DNA of 64,000 nt from Planotetraspora mira (lineage in GTDB: Bacteria > Actinomycetota > Actinomycetes > Streptosporangiales > Streptosporangiaceae): assembly GCF_016863275.1 (NCBI RefSeq), contig NZ_BOOO01000013.1, positions 310,001 to 374,000 on the forward strand, in the 5' to 3' direction. The first letter of the stretch is position 1. Every line of letters starts with the position of its first letter. Below are positions 34,499 through 43,024 of this stretch, one piece after another. The notes under the pieces were generated by a model. The model ran no database searches and had not been told where the DNA came from. It was given only the letters and a program-made list of their open reading frames with translations. A program made the translations under genes and the position numbers.

Positions 34499-35238
34499 AC
34501 CGCCTCCAGAGTGGACAGGTAGGTGCGGCTCTCGGCCAGGGCGTCGATGATGTCGGTCGCGCAGCTGTCGAGTTCGACGATCCGCCAGGCGTCCGGCGAC
34601 GCGGCGAGGATCTCGGGCACCGGCATGACCCCCGCGCCCACGGCGGTGTGCGGCTCGCCCTTGACGCCGGGGCCGTCCTTGACGTGCAGTGCCGCGACCC
34701 GGTCGCCGAGACGGCGCAGCAGGCCGGGCACGTCGGCGCCGCCCACGGCGGCCCAGTACGTGTCGACCTCCAGGAAGACCTCCGGAGGGAGCATCTCGGC
34801 CAGCACCTCCAGCGCGTGGCGGCCGTCGACGCGCGGCTCGATCTCCCACCAGTGATTGTGGTACCCGAGCCGCATGCCGTACGGCTTGGCGTGCTCGGCC
34901 AGGCCGCTCAGCAGGTCGGCGGTGCGGGCCAGGCCGTCGCGGGTGGTGAACTCCTCGTGCGGGATGCCGCCCGGGATGACGACCATGTCGGCGCCGATGG
35001 TGGCGATCGCGTCGAGCACGGCCGCCGGCTCCTGCTCGAGCAGTGCGTAGGCGTGGGTGCACGGCACGGCCAGCCCCAGATCATCGGTGATCTGCCGGAA
35101 GCCCTTCGGGTCTTCGGTCGGGTCGAACGGCTCCACCGCGTCGTAGCCGATCTCCGCGATCCGGCGCAGCACGCCGTCGCGGTCGGCTGCGAGTCGTTCC
35201 CGGACGGTGTAGAGCTGGACGCCCAGTGGTCTGCTCAT
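34495..35238 (-). CDS. Sugar phosphate isomerase/epimerase (xylose isomerase-like TIM barrel)
   Basis: 247 residues with an AP-endonuclease-2/IolE-type TIM barrel: MSRPLGVQLYTVRERLAAD, LGYHNHWWEIEPRVDGRHALEVL, VFLEVDTYWAAVGGADVPGLL, AALHVKDGPG. Metal ligands include the Glu and His of the LEVDTYW and HVKDG segments. It is the first gene of a two-gene minus operon with the Gfo/Idh/MocA enzyme. Substrate unknown. Confidence 0.9.
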   Translation of the reverse strand: MSRPLGVQLYTVRERLAADRDGVLRRIAEIGYDAVEPFDPTEDPKGFRQITDDLGLAVPCTHAYALLEQEPAAVLDAIATIGADMVVIPGGIPHEEFTTRDGLARTADLLSGLAEHAKPYGMRLGYHNHWWEIEPRVDGRHALEVLAEMLPPEVFLEVDTYWAAVGGADVPGLLRRLGDRVAALHVKDGPGVKGEPHTAVGAGVMPVPEILAASPDAWRIVELDSCATDIIDALAESRTYLSTLEAV

Positions 35239-35967
35239 CGCTTCATCGCTCCTGTTCCATGTCGAGCCGTACCTTGTCTGTCACGCCGGAATGGGGAGAA
35301 GGGGGCGGCGCGCTCGCGCCCGCTGCCGGTGATGTCGTCGCCGATGAAGCCGATGAACAGGGTGGTGCTGCGGGTGCTGCCGGAGTGAGGGTCACGGTGA
35401 CTCCTCGACGGGGGTAGGGACGTCGTCGATCAGCTTTGCTCTCTCCGATTCAACCCCAAAGATCGTCCGAAATGGGAGTTCCAGGCGGGGTGATGTTGCG
35501 TGCATCTTGGCCTGCCCGCTGCCCGCTGCCCGCTGCCCGCTGCCCGCTGCCCGCTGCCCGCCGCCCGCCGCCCGCCGCCCGCCGCCTGCCTGCCGCCGGC
35601 GTATGGCGACCGACACGAGCACGGTTCCCGGCGTTGAGTTCGCCGTGTCGCGTTGTTTTCCGTTGTACGGCGCCGCCGCCTGGGTCGCGAGGGGACGGAT
35701 GGCGCACCGGAGATCGGCGCGTATGGGCGCGCAGTCTGAACCTCGCCCTTCCGCCCTTGAGTGCCCGGCCGAGGGCGATGCGGACGACCGGCCCGGCGGT
35801 GGACCCGGTTCACGGCCTTGCGTATGGCTCGTTATTCCTGTTTGCCCGGCATTTGTAGCGAGACCGAGTCGCCCGATCTTTTGTATGTGTGGTGTTTTCT
35901 TCGATGGGAATTCTGGTGGGGCGCTGCCGGGGGCGTTTTTGTCGGTGGCGGTTGGTAATTTCGTGGT
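35239..35967. other. 730-bp gene-free stretch with a G-rich heptamer repeat
   Basis: No supported gene: the open frames are low-complexity products of the repeat and antisense shadows of the next gene. The main content is the heptamer array at 35514-35590. The 60 bp before the DUF222 start is T/G-rich on the plus strand and probably carries its promoter. Confidence 0.6.
35514..35590. repeat. GCCCGCY heptamer tandem array (potential G-quadruplex on the minus strand)
   Basis: About 11 tandem 7-bp units: six GCCCGCT, then four GCCCGCC and one GCCTGCC. On the minus strand this gives GGG runs separated by 4-nt loops, a classical G-quadruplex pattern. The homogeneity suggests recent slippage and possible length variation between strains. 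Confidence 0.9.
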
Positions 35968-38187
35968 GTGGTCATCGAGCGGCAGTTGATTCCTCCCGGC
36001 CTGGCGGGCATGGTGCCTGGGCCGGAGTCGGCTGCCGTGTTGCATGGGCTGGATCTGGGCCGGTTGAGCGGTTTCGACGCCGTGGTGGTCCTGCAGGCTT
36101 ATGCGCAGTTGGAGGGCTACGTTCAGGCCCGCAAGGCCGAGGTGATGGCCGAGGTGGGGCTGTATGAGCCGTCGCCGGGCGACATGGAGAAAATGGCCTG
36201 TCCGGATAAGTATTCGGCTGACGAGATCCGTGCCGCGCTGACTTTGACGCGTCGCGCCGCCGAATACGAATATTGGTTGTCTTATTTCCTGGCGACCCGA
36301 TTTCGCCGGGTGCGTGATGAGCTTTTGTGCGGCCGGATCGATAAGGCGCGCGCCCGGGTGTTCTGTGACTGGCTGGAGGACGTGCCCGAGCAGGTGGCCG
36401 ATGGAGTGGTCGCGGCGCTGTTGCCGAAGGCCGGCGGGTGGACGACCAGCCAGTTGAAGGACAAGATCAAACGCCTGTTGCTGGCCGCCGATCCAGGGTG
36501 GGCGCGGCGCAGGTATGAACGTGCGGTGCAGCGACGCCGGGTGGAGGGCACGCGTCATGATGATGGGACCGTGACCATCACCGGGCAGCAGTTGCCGGTG
36601 GATCAGGCGGCTGCGGCGATCTGCCGGGTGAATGCGATCGCGCAGAAGGCCAAGCGGGCCGGGTTGGGCAGTCCGATCGACCACATCCGAGCCGACGTGT
36701 TTCTCGGTCTGCTCGACGGGGAGCTGTCCGGCCTGGACGACGACGCGATCATCGCTGTGCTCCTCCGGGCCGCCGCGGAGGCTGCCCACGGGGATGAGGA
36801 CGACTACGACGACCAGCTTTCCGACGAGACCTTCCCCGACCTGGGGTCCGATGGTGACTCCGGGCCTGGGCCTGATGGTGACCCGCCCCGCGGTAGCGGG
36901 CCTTCCGATGAGACGCCGCCCGACTCAGACCCTGCCCCCGGACTTGATGGTGACTTCAGGGCCGTCCCCGCTGGTGACCCGCCGTGTGACAGCGGGCCTT
37001 CCGATGAGACGCCATCCGACTCAGGCTCCGAGCCCGAGCCCGAGGACAGGTTGGATTCAGGTCTGGCCGATCCCGAACATGAGCCTGAGCCGCGGGCTCC
37101 CGATGAGTCGTCCGAGTCGTCGATGGTCGGTGCGGTGGGGGAGGTGCGGGTGCGTGTGTCCACGCTCTTTCACCTGGACGACTTCCCTGGAGAGTTGGCC
37201 GGCTGGGGGCCGATCCCGGCTCATCTGGCGCGCCGTTTGGTGAAACGGCAGATCTGCGGGGAGTGGCGTTTCGCCGTCTGCGATGACGACGGCCGGCTTC
37301 TGCACGCGGGGATCACCAGGCGTCGCCCCGCAGGTTGGCCGCACCCCCCGGGTAGACCCCACAGGCATGATGAACCGGGCCGATCCGGTGGGGCGGGCAG
37401 ACCGGGCCGACCGGGAGGATCCGGCGGACCGGCCCACCCTGGCGGACCGGCCCACCCTGGCGGACCGGCCCACCCTGGCGGACCGGGCCAATCTGGGTCA
37501 GGCGGACCGTCAAGCCGCAACGGGATCGTGGAGCTGCAGATCCCGCTCACGCTGCTGCGTGAGTGGCAGACCGACCTGCCCGGGCTCGAAGGATGGGCAT
37601 CCGTCATCACCGATGTCATCCGGCAACTGGACGCGGCACGCGCCCAGGCCGCCAAGACGCCGGGCTTCGATGCCGACGGTCATGCCGAGGCGCGGCGGCG
37701 ATTCGCCGGGGCCGGGCTTCGGCGGTGGGTGCAGATCCGAGACAGGGTGTGCACCGCTCCTGGTTGCCGCGCGCCCGCAAGCAGGTCGGAGCTCGATCAC
37801 ATCAACCCGCACAGCCATGGCGGGCTCACCACCGCGCGCAATCTCGAAGCCGCCTGCTCGCACGACCACGATCTCCGTGATCATGGCTGGCGGGTCATCC
37901 AGCCGGCGCCGGGTCAGGTGATCTGGATCAGCCGCACCGGACACCGTTACCCGGTGCGCACACCACCGATCATCGAACCCTTCCCCTCGGCCTGGCCGGG
38001 CACCATGAAGGTCGATGCCGGCACCGTCGCCGAGGAGATCGACCTCGAAGCCTCCGCGTACCTGCTCTCCAGCTGGGAGGACATTCCCGTCTGGTGGGAA
38101 CCGGCATCCATCGGGCCGGGGCGGGAGCCGTTCGAGCAGTCGAAGATGCCGCCCCCGAATCCCGCGCGCGATGTCCCGCCCTTCTGA
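35968..38187 (+). CDS. DUF222 protein with C-terminal HNH nuclease domain
   Basis: 739 residues from a GTG. N-terminal DUF222 (about 25-290: LSGFDAVVVLQAYAQLEGYVQARKAEVMAEV ... MACPDKYSADEIRAALTLTRRAAEYE). A long disordered, highly acidic region follows (about 275-390, many Asp/Pro/Gly), then a Gly/Pro repeat (about 475-515, 18-bp units at 37423-37494). The HNH domain at about 590-645 reads CTAPGCRAP, LDHINPHSHGG, NLEAACSHDHDLRDHG, with the zinc Cys pair and catalytic His. DUF222-HNH proteins are abundant in actinobacteria and resemble mobile or self-propagating nucleases; function is unproven. Confidence 0.9.
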   Translation: MVIERQLIPPGLAGMVPGPESAAVLHGLDLGRLSGFDAVVVLQAYAQLEGYVQARKAEVMAEVGLYEPSPGDMEKMACPDKYSADEIRAALTLTRRAAEYEYWLSYFLATRFRRVRDELLCGRIDKARARVFCDWLEDVPEQVADGVVAALLPKAGGWTTSQLKDKIKRLLLAADPGWARRRYERAVQRRRVEGTRHDDGTVTITGQQLPVDQAAAAICRVNAIAQKAKRAGLGSPIDHIRADVFLGLLDGELSGLDDDAIIAVLLRAAAEAAHGDEDDYDDQLSDETFPDLGSDGDSGPGPDGDPPRGSGPSDETPPDSDPAPGLDGDFRAVPAGDPPCDSGPSDETPSDSGSEPEPEDRLDSGLADPEHEPEPRAPDESSESSMVGAVGEVRVRVSTLFHLDDFPGELAGWGPIPAHLARRLVKRQICGEWRFAVCDDDGRLLHAGITRRRPAGWPHPPGRPHRHDEPGRSGGAGRPGRPGGSGGPAHPGGPAHPGGPAHPGGPGQSGSGGPSSRNGIVELQIPLTLLREWQTDLPGLEGWASVITDVIRQLDAARAQAAKTPGFDADGHAEARRRFAGAGLRRWVQIRDRVCTAPGCRAPASRSELDHINPHSHGGLTTARNLEAACSHDHDLRDHGWRVIQPAPGQVIWISRTGHRYPVRTPPIIEPFPSAWPGTMKVDAGTVAEEIDLEASAYLLSSWEDIPVWWEPASIGPGREPFEQSKMPPPNPARDVPPF
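37423..37494 (+). repeat. 18-bp in-frame tandem repeat in the DUF222-HNH linker
   Basis: Four tandem 18-bp units (GGCGGACCGGCCCACCCT, the last degenerate) encode GGPAHP repeats between the acidic region and the HNH domain. Confidence 0.9.
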
Positions 38188-38274
38188 CATCCGAGCCTCG
38201 GGGCGACCTCCGAGGCCCCAAACGTCCTGCCCGGGCGTGGCGGCGCGGATCAGCGATGTTGTGGAGAAAGAACT

Positions 38275-38718
38275 TTGATCACGGAAACCACCGGCGACCT
38301 GCTACGCGATGACGCTCAGGCCCTCGTCAACACCGTCAACACGGTCGGCGTCATGGGCAGGGGGATCGCCCGGCAATTCAAGCGGGAGTTCCCGGACGTT
38401 TTCACCGCCTATGCCGAGGCCTGCGCGGACGGCCGCGTTCAGCCGGGCCACATCCTTCCCGTACGGCTGGGCGACGGCGACCGCTGGGTCCTCAATTTCC
38501 CCACCAAGCGCCACTGGCGGCAACGGTCGCGTCTGGACGACGTCGAGGCCGGACTGGATGATCTGGCCCGGATCCTCGTCCGCCTGGACATCCGAAGCGT
38601 CGCGGTTCCGCCGCTGGGCTGCGGCAACGGGGGCTTGGACTGGTCCCAAGTCCGTCCGCTCATCTTCGAGAAGCTCGGTGGCCTCGAAACCGATATCAGG
38701 CTCTACGGGCCGGGTTGA
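38275..38718 (+). CDS. DarG-like macrodomain protein without a DarT partner
   Basis: 147 residues from a TTG, GGAG 8 nt upstream. Opening ITETTGDLLRDDAQALVNTVNTVGVMGRGIARQFKREFPDVF matches the DarG/ADP-ribosyl-hydrolase macrodomain (ADP-ribose-binding NTVNxxGxMGxGIA). Middle and end: PTKRHWRQRSRLDDVEAGL and VPPLGCGNGGLDW. Full DarG is about twice as long, with a C-terminal domain, and sits beside the DarT DNA ADP-ribosyltransferase. No DarT frame is found in the flanking DNA. It may be a solo antitoxin removing ADP-ribose from thymidine in DNA, or a remnant. Confidence 0.82.
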   Translation: MITETTGDLLRDDAQALVNTVNTVGVMGRGIARQFKREFPDVFTAYAEACADGRVQPGHILPVRLGDGDRWVLNFPTKRHWRQRSRLDDVEAGLDDLARILVRLDIRSVAVPPLGCGNGGLDWSQVRPLIFEKLGGLETDIRLYGPG

Positions 38719-38818
38719 TCGAGCGCCCACCTTTGCCGAAGTGCGGTGAGCACACAGAGGATCGCGCGAACACCGTGACTCAGACGATCCAGGACCCCTC
38801 GCGAAGATAAAGAGCGCG

Positions 38819-38980
38819 GTGAGATCCACGGGTGCCGCCGTCATCGATCCCGGGCCCTGGTCGTGCGCCAAGGCGGGCACCTGCCCGGTCCTCGTGGGGA
38901 ACACGCTGGTCTACCGAGACGACAGCCACATGGCGGAGGCCTTCTCGGAGGCCGTCGCCCCGTGCTCGATGATCGGCTGG
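38819..38980 (+). pseudogene. Remnant of an OafA-type acyltransferase (C-terminal SGNH domain)
   Basis: The reading frame from about 38819 gives PGPWSCAKAGTCPVLVGNTLVYRDDSHMAEAFSEAVAP, the conserved C-terminal end of SGNH-domain acyltransferase 3 proteins (W-C...CP.VVGN.LVYRD..H). The N-terminal membrane acyltransferase and the rest of the SGNH domain are absent, and the frame beyond this point is not conserved. A degraded gene fragment. Confidence 0.7.
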
Positions 38981-39181
38981 CCGCACTCCTGGATACGGTC
39001 CCGCGCGAGCGACCCGGGCACCGGCCAGGACGGGGAGATGGAGTCTCAGCCCCGTCGTCGACTGTCCGCGGGTGCCCGGAGATATGCCGAACCACTGGGC
39101 GGGGTCAACCCGCCACAGTGTCAATGTGCGTCTCTCAGACGCCGATCTTGCGTTCCGCGCGCCGCAGGGGCGCGCGGGATC

Positions 39182-39409
39182 TCAGAGTTTGACCAGCTTG
39201 GCGTACGGCGCCGTGATCCGCTCCTGCCGTGAGCCGAAATCGACGAGGACGGCGGCTCCCTCTTCGACACCGATGACCACACCGAGGCCGTAACGGTCGT
39301 GACTCACCCGGTCGTCCACGCTGTACTGCTCGAGTGGTGGCGCGGGAAGCGGGGGCTTGAAGGGACTTGTGGGCAGATGGCGCCGGGGCGCCCCGCTAGC
39401 AGACTTCAT
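39182..39409 (-). CDS. Small actinobacterial protein with PcrA/UvrD-type Tudor-like C-terminal domain
   Basis: 75 residues from an ATG; longer readings start in unlikely sequence. The last 40 residues (YSVDDRVSHDRYGLGVVIGVEEGAAVLVDFGSRQERI) resemble the Tudor-like C-terminal domain of PcrA/UvrD helicases, which binds RNA polymerase. Conserved as a small separate protein in many Streptomyces-like genomes. Function untested; a role in transcription coupling is only an analogy. Confidence 0.75.
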   Translation of the reverse strand: MKSASGAPRRHLPTSPFKPPLPAPPLEQYSVDDRVSHDRYGLGVVIGVEEGAAVLVDFGSRQERITAPYAKLVKL

Positions 39410-39571
39410 TCTCCCGAGTATGTCTTGTCCGGGAGACCGCTCGCGACGTATTGCCGCAGGGCAGATGGTCCCGCACGTTACAAATTCATCGCGCTGCCAC
39501 ATGATCCGCAGGGCTCGGGTGAGGCCGGAGGCGGCCGGAAGCCCGAGGAAATAGGGGCTGTGCCCGCCCTG

Positions 39572-40519
39572 CTACGTCCTGAGGTGCCGGGCGTCCTCAG
39601 AATGTTGCGAGTTCGGCGCACCGAGCAGGCGGGAGATGCTGCGGGCGGTGGAAAGGACCAGCGGCACGAGATGGGCCGGTTCCGCGCCCTGATGATTGAC
39701 CACCAGGGACAGCGCGGCCACGACCTCGTCGCCGGCGCCGTAGATGGGGGCCGCGACCGTGAAGGCGTCCTCGGTGACCTGGCGGTCACTGAGCGCGTAG
39801 CCCCGGAGCCTGACCTCGGCCAGCACCCGGCGCAGCCTCACCGGATTGTCGATCGTGTAACGGGTGAAGGTCTGCAGCGGCTCGGCGAGCACCTGCTCCT
39901 GGATCTCGGGGGGCGCGTGCGCGAGCAGGACCAGGCCGCCTCCGGTCGCGTGGATGGCGAAGCGCCCGCCGACCCGGGTCAGGGTGGGCACCGCACCTCG
40001 TCCGGAGATCCGCTCGACGAAGACCACGGCCGGGCCCTCGCGCACCGAGAGCTGGACGTTCTCATGGGTCGCCTCGTACAGGTCCTCCATCAGCGGCAGC
40101 GCGACATCGCGCAGCGGAAGGCCCCGGGGGGCGAGCGAGCCGAGTTCCCACAGCTTCAGGCCGATCCGGAACTTCCCGTCCGGGCCGCGCTCCAGCGCGC
40201 CCCAGGCCGTCAGCTCGCCGAGGAGCCGGTGCGCCGTGCTGAGCGGGACGTCGGCCAGCCTGCTGATCTCCGACAGCGTGAGCTCCGGCTGGGCGGCCGT
40301 GAACACGTCAAGGAGTGCGAGCAGCCGCGAGCTGACGCTCCGGCTCCCATCCGCGCCGCCCGCGCTGCCCGCGCCGCCCGCGCTGCCCGCGCCGCCCGCG
40401 CCGCCCGCGCTGCCCGTGCCGCCCGCGCCGGACGGTCTGGAAGGCCCGGACGTGCTGCCCGCGCTGGACGGTCTGGACGGTCCGGACGCGCCGCCCGCGG
40501 CGGGTGAACGGTACGTCAT
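39572..40519 (-). CDS. IclR-family transcriptional regulator with Gly/Ala/Ser low-complexity N-terminus
   Basis: 315 residues. The first about 55 are almost entirely Gly/Ala/Ser/Pro (nt repeat 40352-40432), and no alternative start lies downstream, so this tail is probably translated. Then the IclR winged helix (about 60-110: VSSRLLALLDVFTAAQPELTLSEISRLADVPLSTAHRLLGEL) and the ligand-binding domain (FAIHATGGGLVLLAHAPPEIQEQVLAEPLQTFTRYTI). Last gene of the Rieske-reductase-P450 operon, so likely its regulator. Confidence 0.85.
   Translation of the reverse strand: MTYRSPAAGGASGPSRPSSAGSTSGPSRPSGAGGTGSAGGAGGAGSAGGAGSAGGADGSRSVSSRLLALLDVFTAAQPELTLSEISRLADVPLSTAHRLLGELTAWGALERGPDGKFRIGLKLWELGSLAPRGLPLRDVALPLMEDLYEATHENVQLSVREGPAVVFVERISGRGAVPTLTRVGGRFAIHATGGGLVLLAHAPPEIQEQVLAEPLQTFTRYTIDNPVRLRRVLAEVRLRGYALSDRQVTEDAFTVAAPIYGAGDEVVAALSLVVNHQGAEPAHLVPLVLSTARSISRLLGAPNSQHSEDARHLRT
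40352..40432 (-). repeat. 9-bp tandem repeat encoding the low-complexity N-terminus of the IclR regulator
   Basis: Nine tandem 9-bp units of CGCGCCGCC/CGCGCTGCC type. On the minus strand they encode GGA and GSA triplets at the start of the IclR-family protein. Such arrays slip easily, so length may vary between strains. Confidence 0.85.
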
Positions 40520-40532
40520 CCCACCGATCTCC

Positions 40533-41768
40533 TCATCTGCTCCGGACGGCGGCCTTCTCCACCCGGATGGGGGCGCTGGAGAATCCGCGCAGGGTGTTGT
40601 TCGGTCTCGGCTCAGGTGCGGCCGTGGGCGTCAGCGTCGCCGCGCGTCTGGCGAGCGCGGTCAGGACCACGTCGCCTTCGAGGCGTGCCACTTGCTGGCC
40701 GACGCAGCCGTGGATGCCCGTTCCGAACCCGACGTGCCCCGCGGTCCGGCGAGTGACGTCGAGTGTATGGGGATTGATCCATTTGCGGGGGTCACGATTC
40801 GCGGCGCCGAGGAACAGCAGGATCTTCTCTCCGGGGCCGATCCGCACCCCGCCGAGGTCCACCGTCCGGGTCGTCGTGCGGAAGAAGGTCTGGACGGGGG
40901 ATTCGAACCGGATCGCCTCTTCGAAGGCCAGCTTGGCCAGTGCCGGGTTCTCGTGGACCCTCGCCCACTGGCCGGGGTGCGCGGCCAGTGCGGCGAGCGC
41001 GTTTCCGATGGCGTACACCGTCGTGTCGATCCCGGCGCTGAGCAGCGAGCGGACCAGCATCGCCGCCTGCTCGGGGGTGATCCGGCCGGTGTCGGCGAAG
41101 GCCCAGATGTCCTGGCCCAGGCCACCCGCGGCGAGGTTCTCCCGGCGGCAGGCCTCGTTGATCCACTCCTGGATACGGGCCGCGTCCGCCATCGCCTCGT
41201 GGAACAGGTCGTTGCGGGGGCCGAAGCCGTTGAAGGCCATGCCGCCGTACGGCATCAGGTTCTCCCTGCCCTGTTCCGGCAGCCCGAGGGCGTCCGGGAA
41301 TACCCGCAGCGGGAAGACCTCGGCGAGGTCGCGGACGGCGTCGAAGGTGCCGCGCTCGACCAGGTCGCCCACCAGTGCCTCGGCCGCGGCGGCGAACTCC
41401 TCACGCAGGCCGCGAACCCTCCGCGAGGACAGGACCTCCGTCATGACCTCGCGGACGCGGGTGTGGTCCGGCGGGTCGGCCTCCAGGAGCAGGCTCGGGA
41501 CCCGCCACGGCTTCTCCTTGCGGAAGTCGGCGAGCCCGACGCCCGAGGCGGAGGAGAAGGCCCGCCAGTCGGTCAGCGCCGCGAAGACCTGTTCGTGACG
41601 CGCGGACGCCCAGATCCCGTAGTGCGAGAGCCGGATGACGGGGCCGGCCTCACGCATCCGCTCGTGGCGGGGATACGGGTCGGCCAGGAACGATCGGCTG
41701 AACGGGTCGTCGTCCAGGACGGGGACGGACGGGCCGGGCCCGGATGAGGTGGTCGTTCCTGAGGTCAA
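40533..41768 (-). CDS. Cytochrome P450
   Basis: 411 residues, class I bacterial size. I-helix oxygen-binding AGIDTT (about 245-250), K-helix ExxR in EEAIRFES, and the heme-binding loop FGTGIHGCVGQQVARLE (Cys ligand at about 362). It shares the order of motifs with CYP199-like aromatic acid monooxygenases, including LLLEADPPDHTRVREVMTEVLS, but substrate assignment is tentative. It lies 68 nt after a VanB-type reductase that may supply electrons, and 13 nt before the IclR gene. Confidence 0.9.
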   Translation of the reverse strand: MTSGTTTSSGPGPSVPVLDDDPFSRSFLADPYPRHERMREAGPVIRLSHYGIWASARHEQVFAALTDWRAFSSASGVGLADFRKEKPWRVPSLLLEADPPDHTRVREVMTEVLSSRRVRGLREEFAAAAEALVGDLVERGTFDAVRDLAEVFPLRVFPDALGLPEQGRENLMPYGGMAFNGFGPRNDLFHEAMADAARIQEWINEACRRENLAAGGLGQDIWAFADTGRITPEQAAMLVRSLLSAGIDTTVYAIGNALAALAAHPGQWARVHENPALAKLAFEEAIRFESPVQTFFRTTTRTVDLGGVRIGPGEKILLFLGAANRDPRKWINPHTLDVTRRTAGHVGFGTGIHGCVGQQVARLEGDVVLTALARRAATLTPTAAPEPRPNNTLRGFSSAPIRVEKAAVRSR

Positions 41769-41836
41769 TGGGTCCTCGCTCTGCTGGTTTCCAGTGGCCT
41801 GGCTTCCGTGACGGGTTCATTCGCGGCGGGCGGGTT

Positions 41837-42784
41837 TCAGAGGTCGAGCACGAGCCTTTCGCCCAGGCAGCGGGAGACGCAGATCATCATGGTCGTCCCA
41901 TCGGCGCGCTCGTCCTCGGTCAGCAACGAGTCCCGGTGGTCGGGCGTCCCCTCGAGGACGTCGGTCTCGCAGGTGCCGCAGGTGCCCTCCTGGCAGGAGG
42001 AGAGCACCGGGATCCCGGCGGCCTCGACGCACTCCAGGACGGTCTGCCCGGGGCCGACCGTGAGAGTGAGCCCGGACTGCGCGAGCACCACCTCGAACAT
42101 GCCGTCGCGGTCGTCGTGGATCGCTTCCCGGGGTGTGAACCGTTCGACGCGCAACATCTCCCTGGCCCGCGCCCCGCAGGCGTCCTCGAGAGCCGTGAGC
42201 AGCGGTTCCGGGCCGCAGCCGTAGACGAGCGTGTCCCGCGTGGCCTCCTCGAGGAACCCCCGAAGGTCCAGCAGGCCGTGCCCGTCCTGCGGGCGGACCA
42301 GGACGCGGTCGCCGTACCGGTCGAGGACGTCGAGGAACGCCATCGAGCGCCGGGTCCGCCCGCCGTAGAGCAGTCTCCAGCGGGCGCCCCCGGCGTCCAC
42401 CTCCGCGATCATCGGCAGCAGGGGGGTGATGCCGATGCCTCCGGCGACGAAGAGGTACGAAGGCGCGTCCTCGAGTTCGAAGTGGTTGCGCGGGCCGCGG
42501 ACGAGGATCCGGTCACCCGTGGACAGCGAGTCGTGCACGTAGGACGAGCCGCCCCGGCCGTCCGGTTCGCGCAGCACGCCGAGCCGGTATGCCGACGGGT
42601 CCGCCGGGTCGCCGCACAGGGAGTACTGCCGCACCAGCCCGTCGCCCAGGACGAGGTCGATGTGCGCCCCCGGCCGCCAGGAGGGCAGCGGGGTCCCTTC
42701 GGCGTGGCCGAGCACCAGGCCGACCACGCCGTCGGAGACGACGGTCTTCTCCCGGACGACGGTTACGAACTCCGGTTCGCGCAT
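41837..42784 (-). CDS. Phthalate dioxygenase reductase-like (VanB family) oxidoreductase
   Basis: 315 residues. Order of domains: FMN-binding reductase (RPGAHIDLVLGDGLVRQYSLCGDP), NAD-binding (YLFVAGGIGITPLLPMIAEVD, YGCGPEPLL), and a C-terminal 2Fe-2S ferredoxin with CQEGTCGTCETDVLEG and a final Cys in MMICVSRCLGE. It carries electrons from NADH to a Rieske oxygenase or P450. Located 6 nt after the 77-residue gene and near both the Rieske and P450 genes, so it could serve either or both. Confidence 0.92.
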   Translation of the reverse strand: MREPEFVTVVREKTVVSDGVVGLVLGHAEGTPLPSWRPGAHIDLVLGDGLVRQYSLCGDPADPSAYRLGVLREPDGRGGSSYVHDSLSTGDRILVRGPRNHFELEDAPSYLFVAGGIGITPLLPMIAEVDAGGARWRLLYGGRTRRSMAFLDVLDRYGDRVLVRPQDGHGLLDLRGFLEEATRDTLVYGCGPEPLLTALEDACGARAREMLRVERFTPREAIHDDRDGMFEVVLAQSGLTLTVGPGQTVLECVEAAGIPVLSSCQEGTCGTCETDVLEGTPDHRDSLLTEDERADGTTMMICVSRCLGERLVLDL

Positions 42785-42790
42785 CGCGGA

Positions 42791-43024
42791 CTAACGGGAG
42801 AGAGCCGGTTCGTGGACCGGCGGCGGGGGTTCCGCGGAGCCGGGCGGGTTCACGTGACCCTCCGGGTGCCGCAGCAGCCAGTCCCACAACTCGACGGGGT
42901 CTTCGAACCGCCGCCGCGCACCGCAGTGGCAGATCCCGAGCAGCAGGTCCGTGCCCGGCACCCATTCGACCGTGAAGACCGTCTCGGAGTCCGTCCTGTC
43001 CCTGAGGCCGGCCACGGCGGTCAT
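42791..43024 (-). CDS. 77-residue protein with a CxC motif, coupled to the Rieske oxygenase gene
   Basis: The ATG overlaps the oxygenase stop by 4 nt. The centre reads GICHCGARRRFEDPVELWDWLLRHPEGH, where CHCG could bind metal. No family recognised; the size and coupling suggest an accessory factor for the oxygenase or reductase. Confidence 0.65.
   Translation of the reverse strand: MTAVAGLRDRTDSETVFTVEWVPGTDLLLGICHCGARRRFEDPVELWDWLLRHPEGHVNPPGSAEPPPPVHEPALSR

Noticed and set aside
35392-36789. 465-codon minus-strand open frame running through the heptamer repeat into the DUF222 gene
   Set aside because: It reads the repeat as low-complexity Gly/Ala/Arg and then antisense DUF222; no domain or ribosome site.
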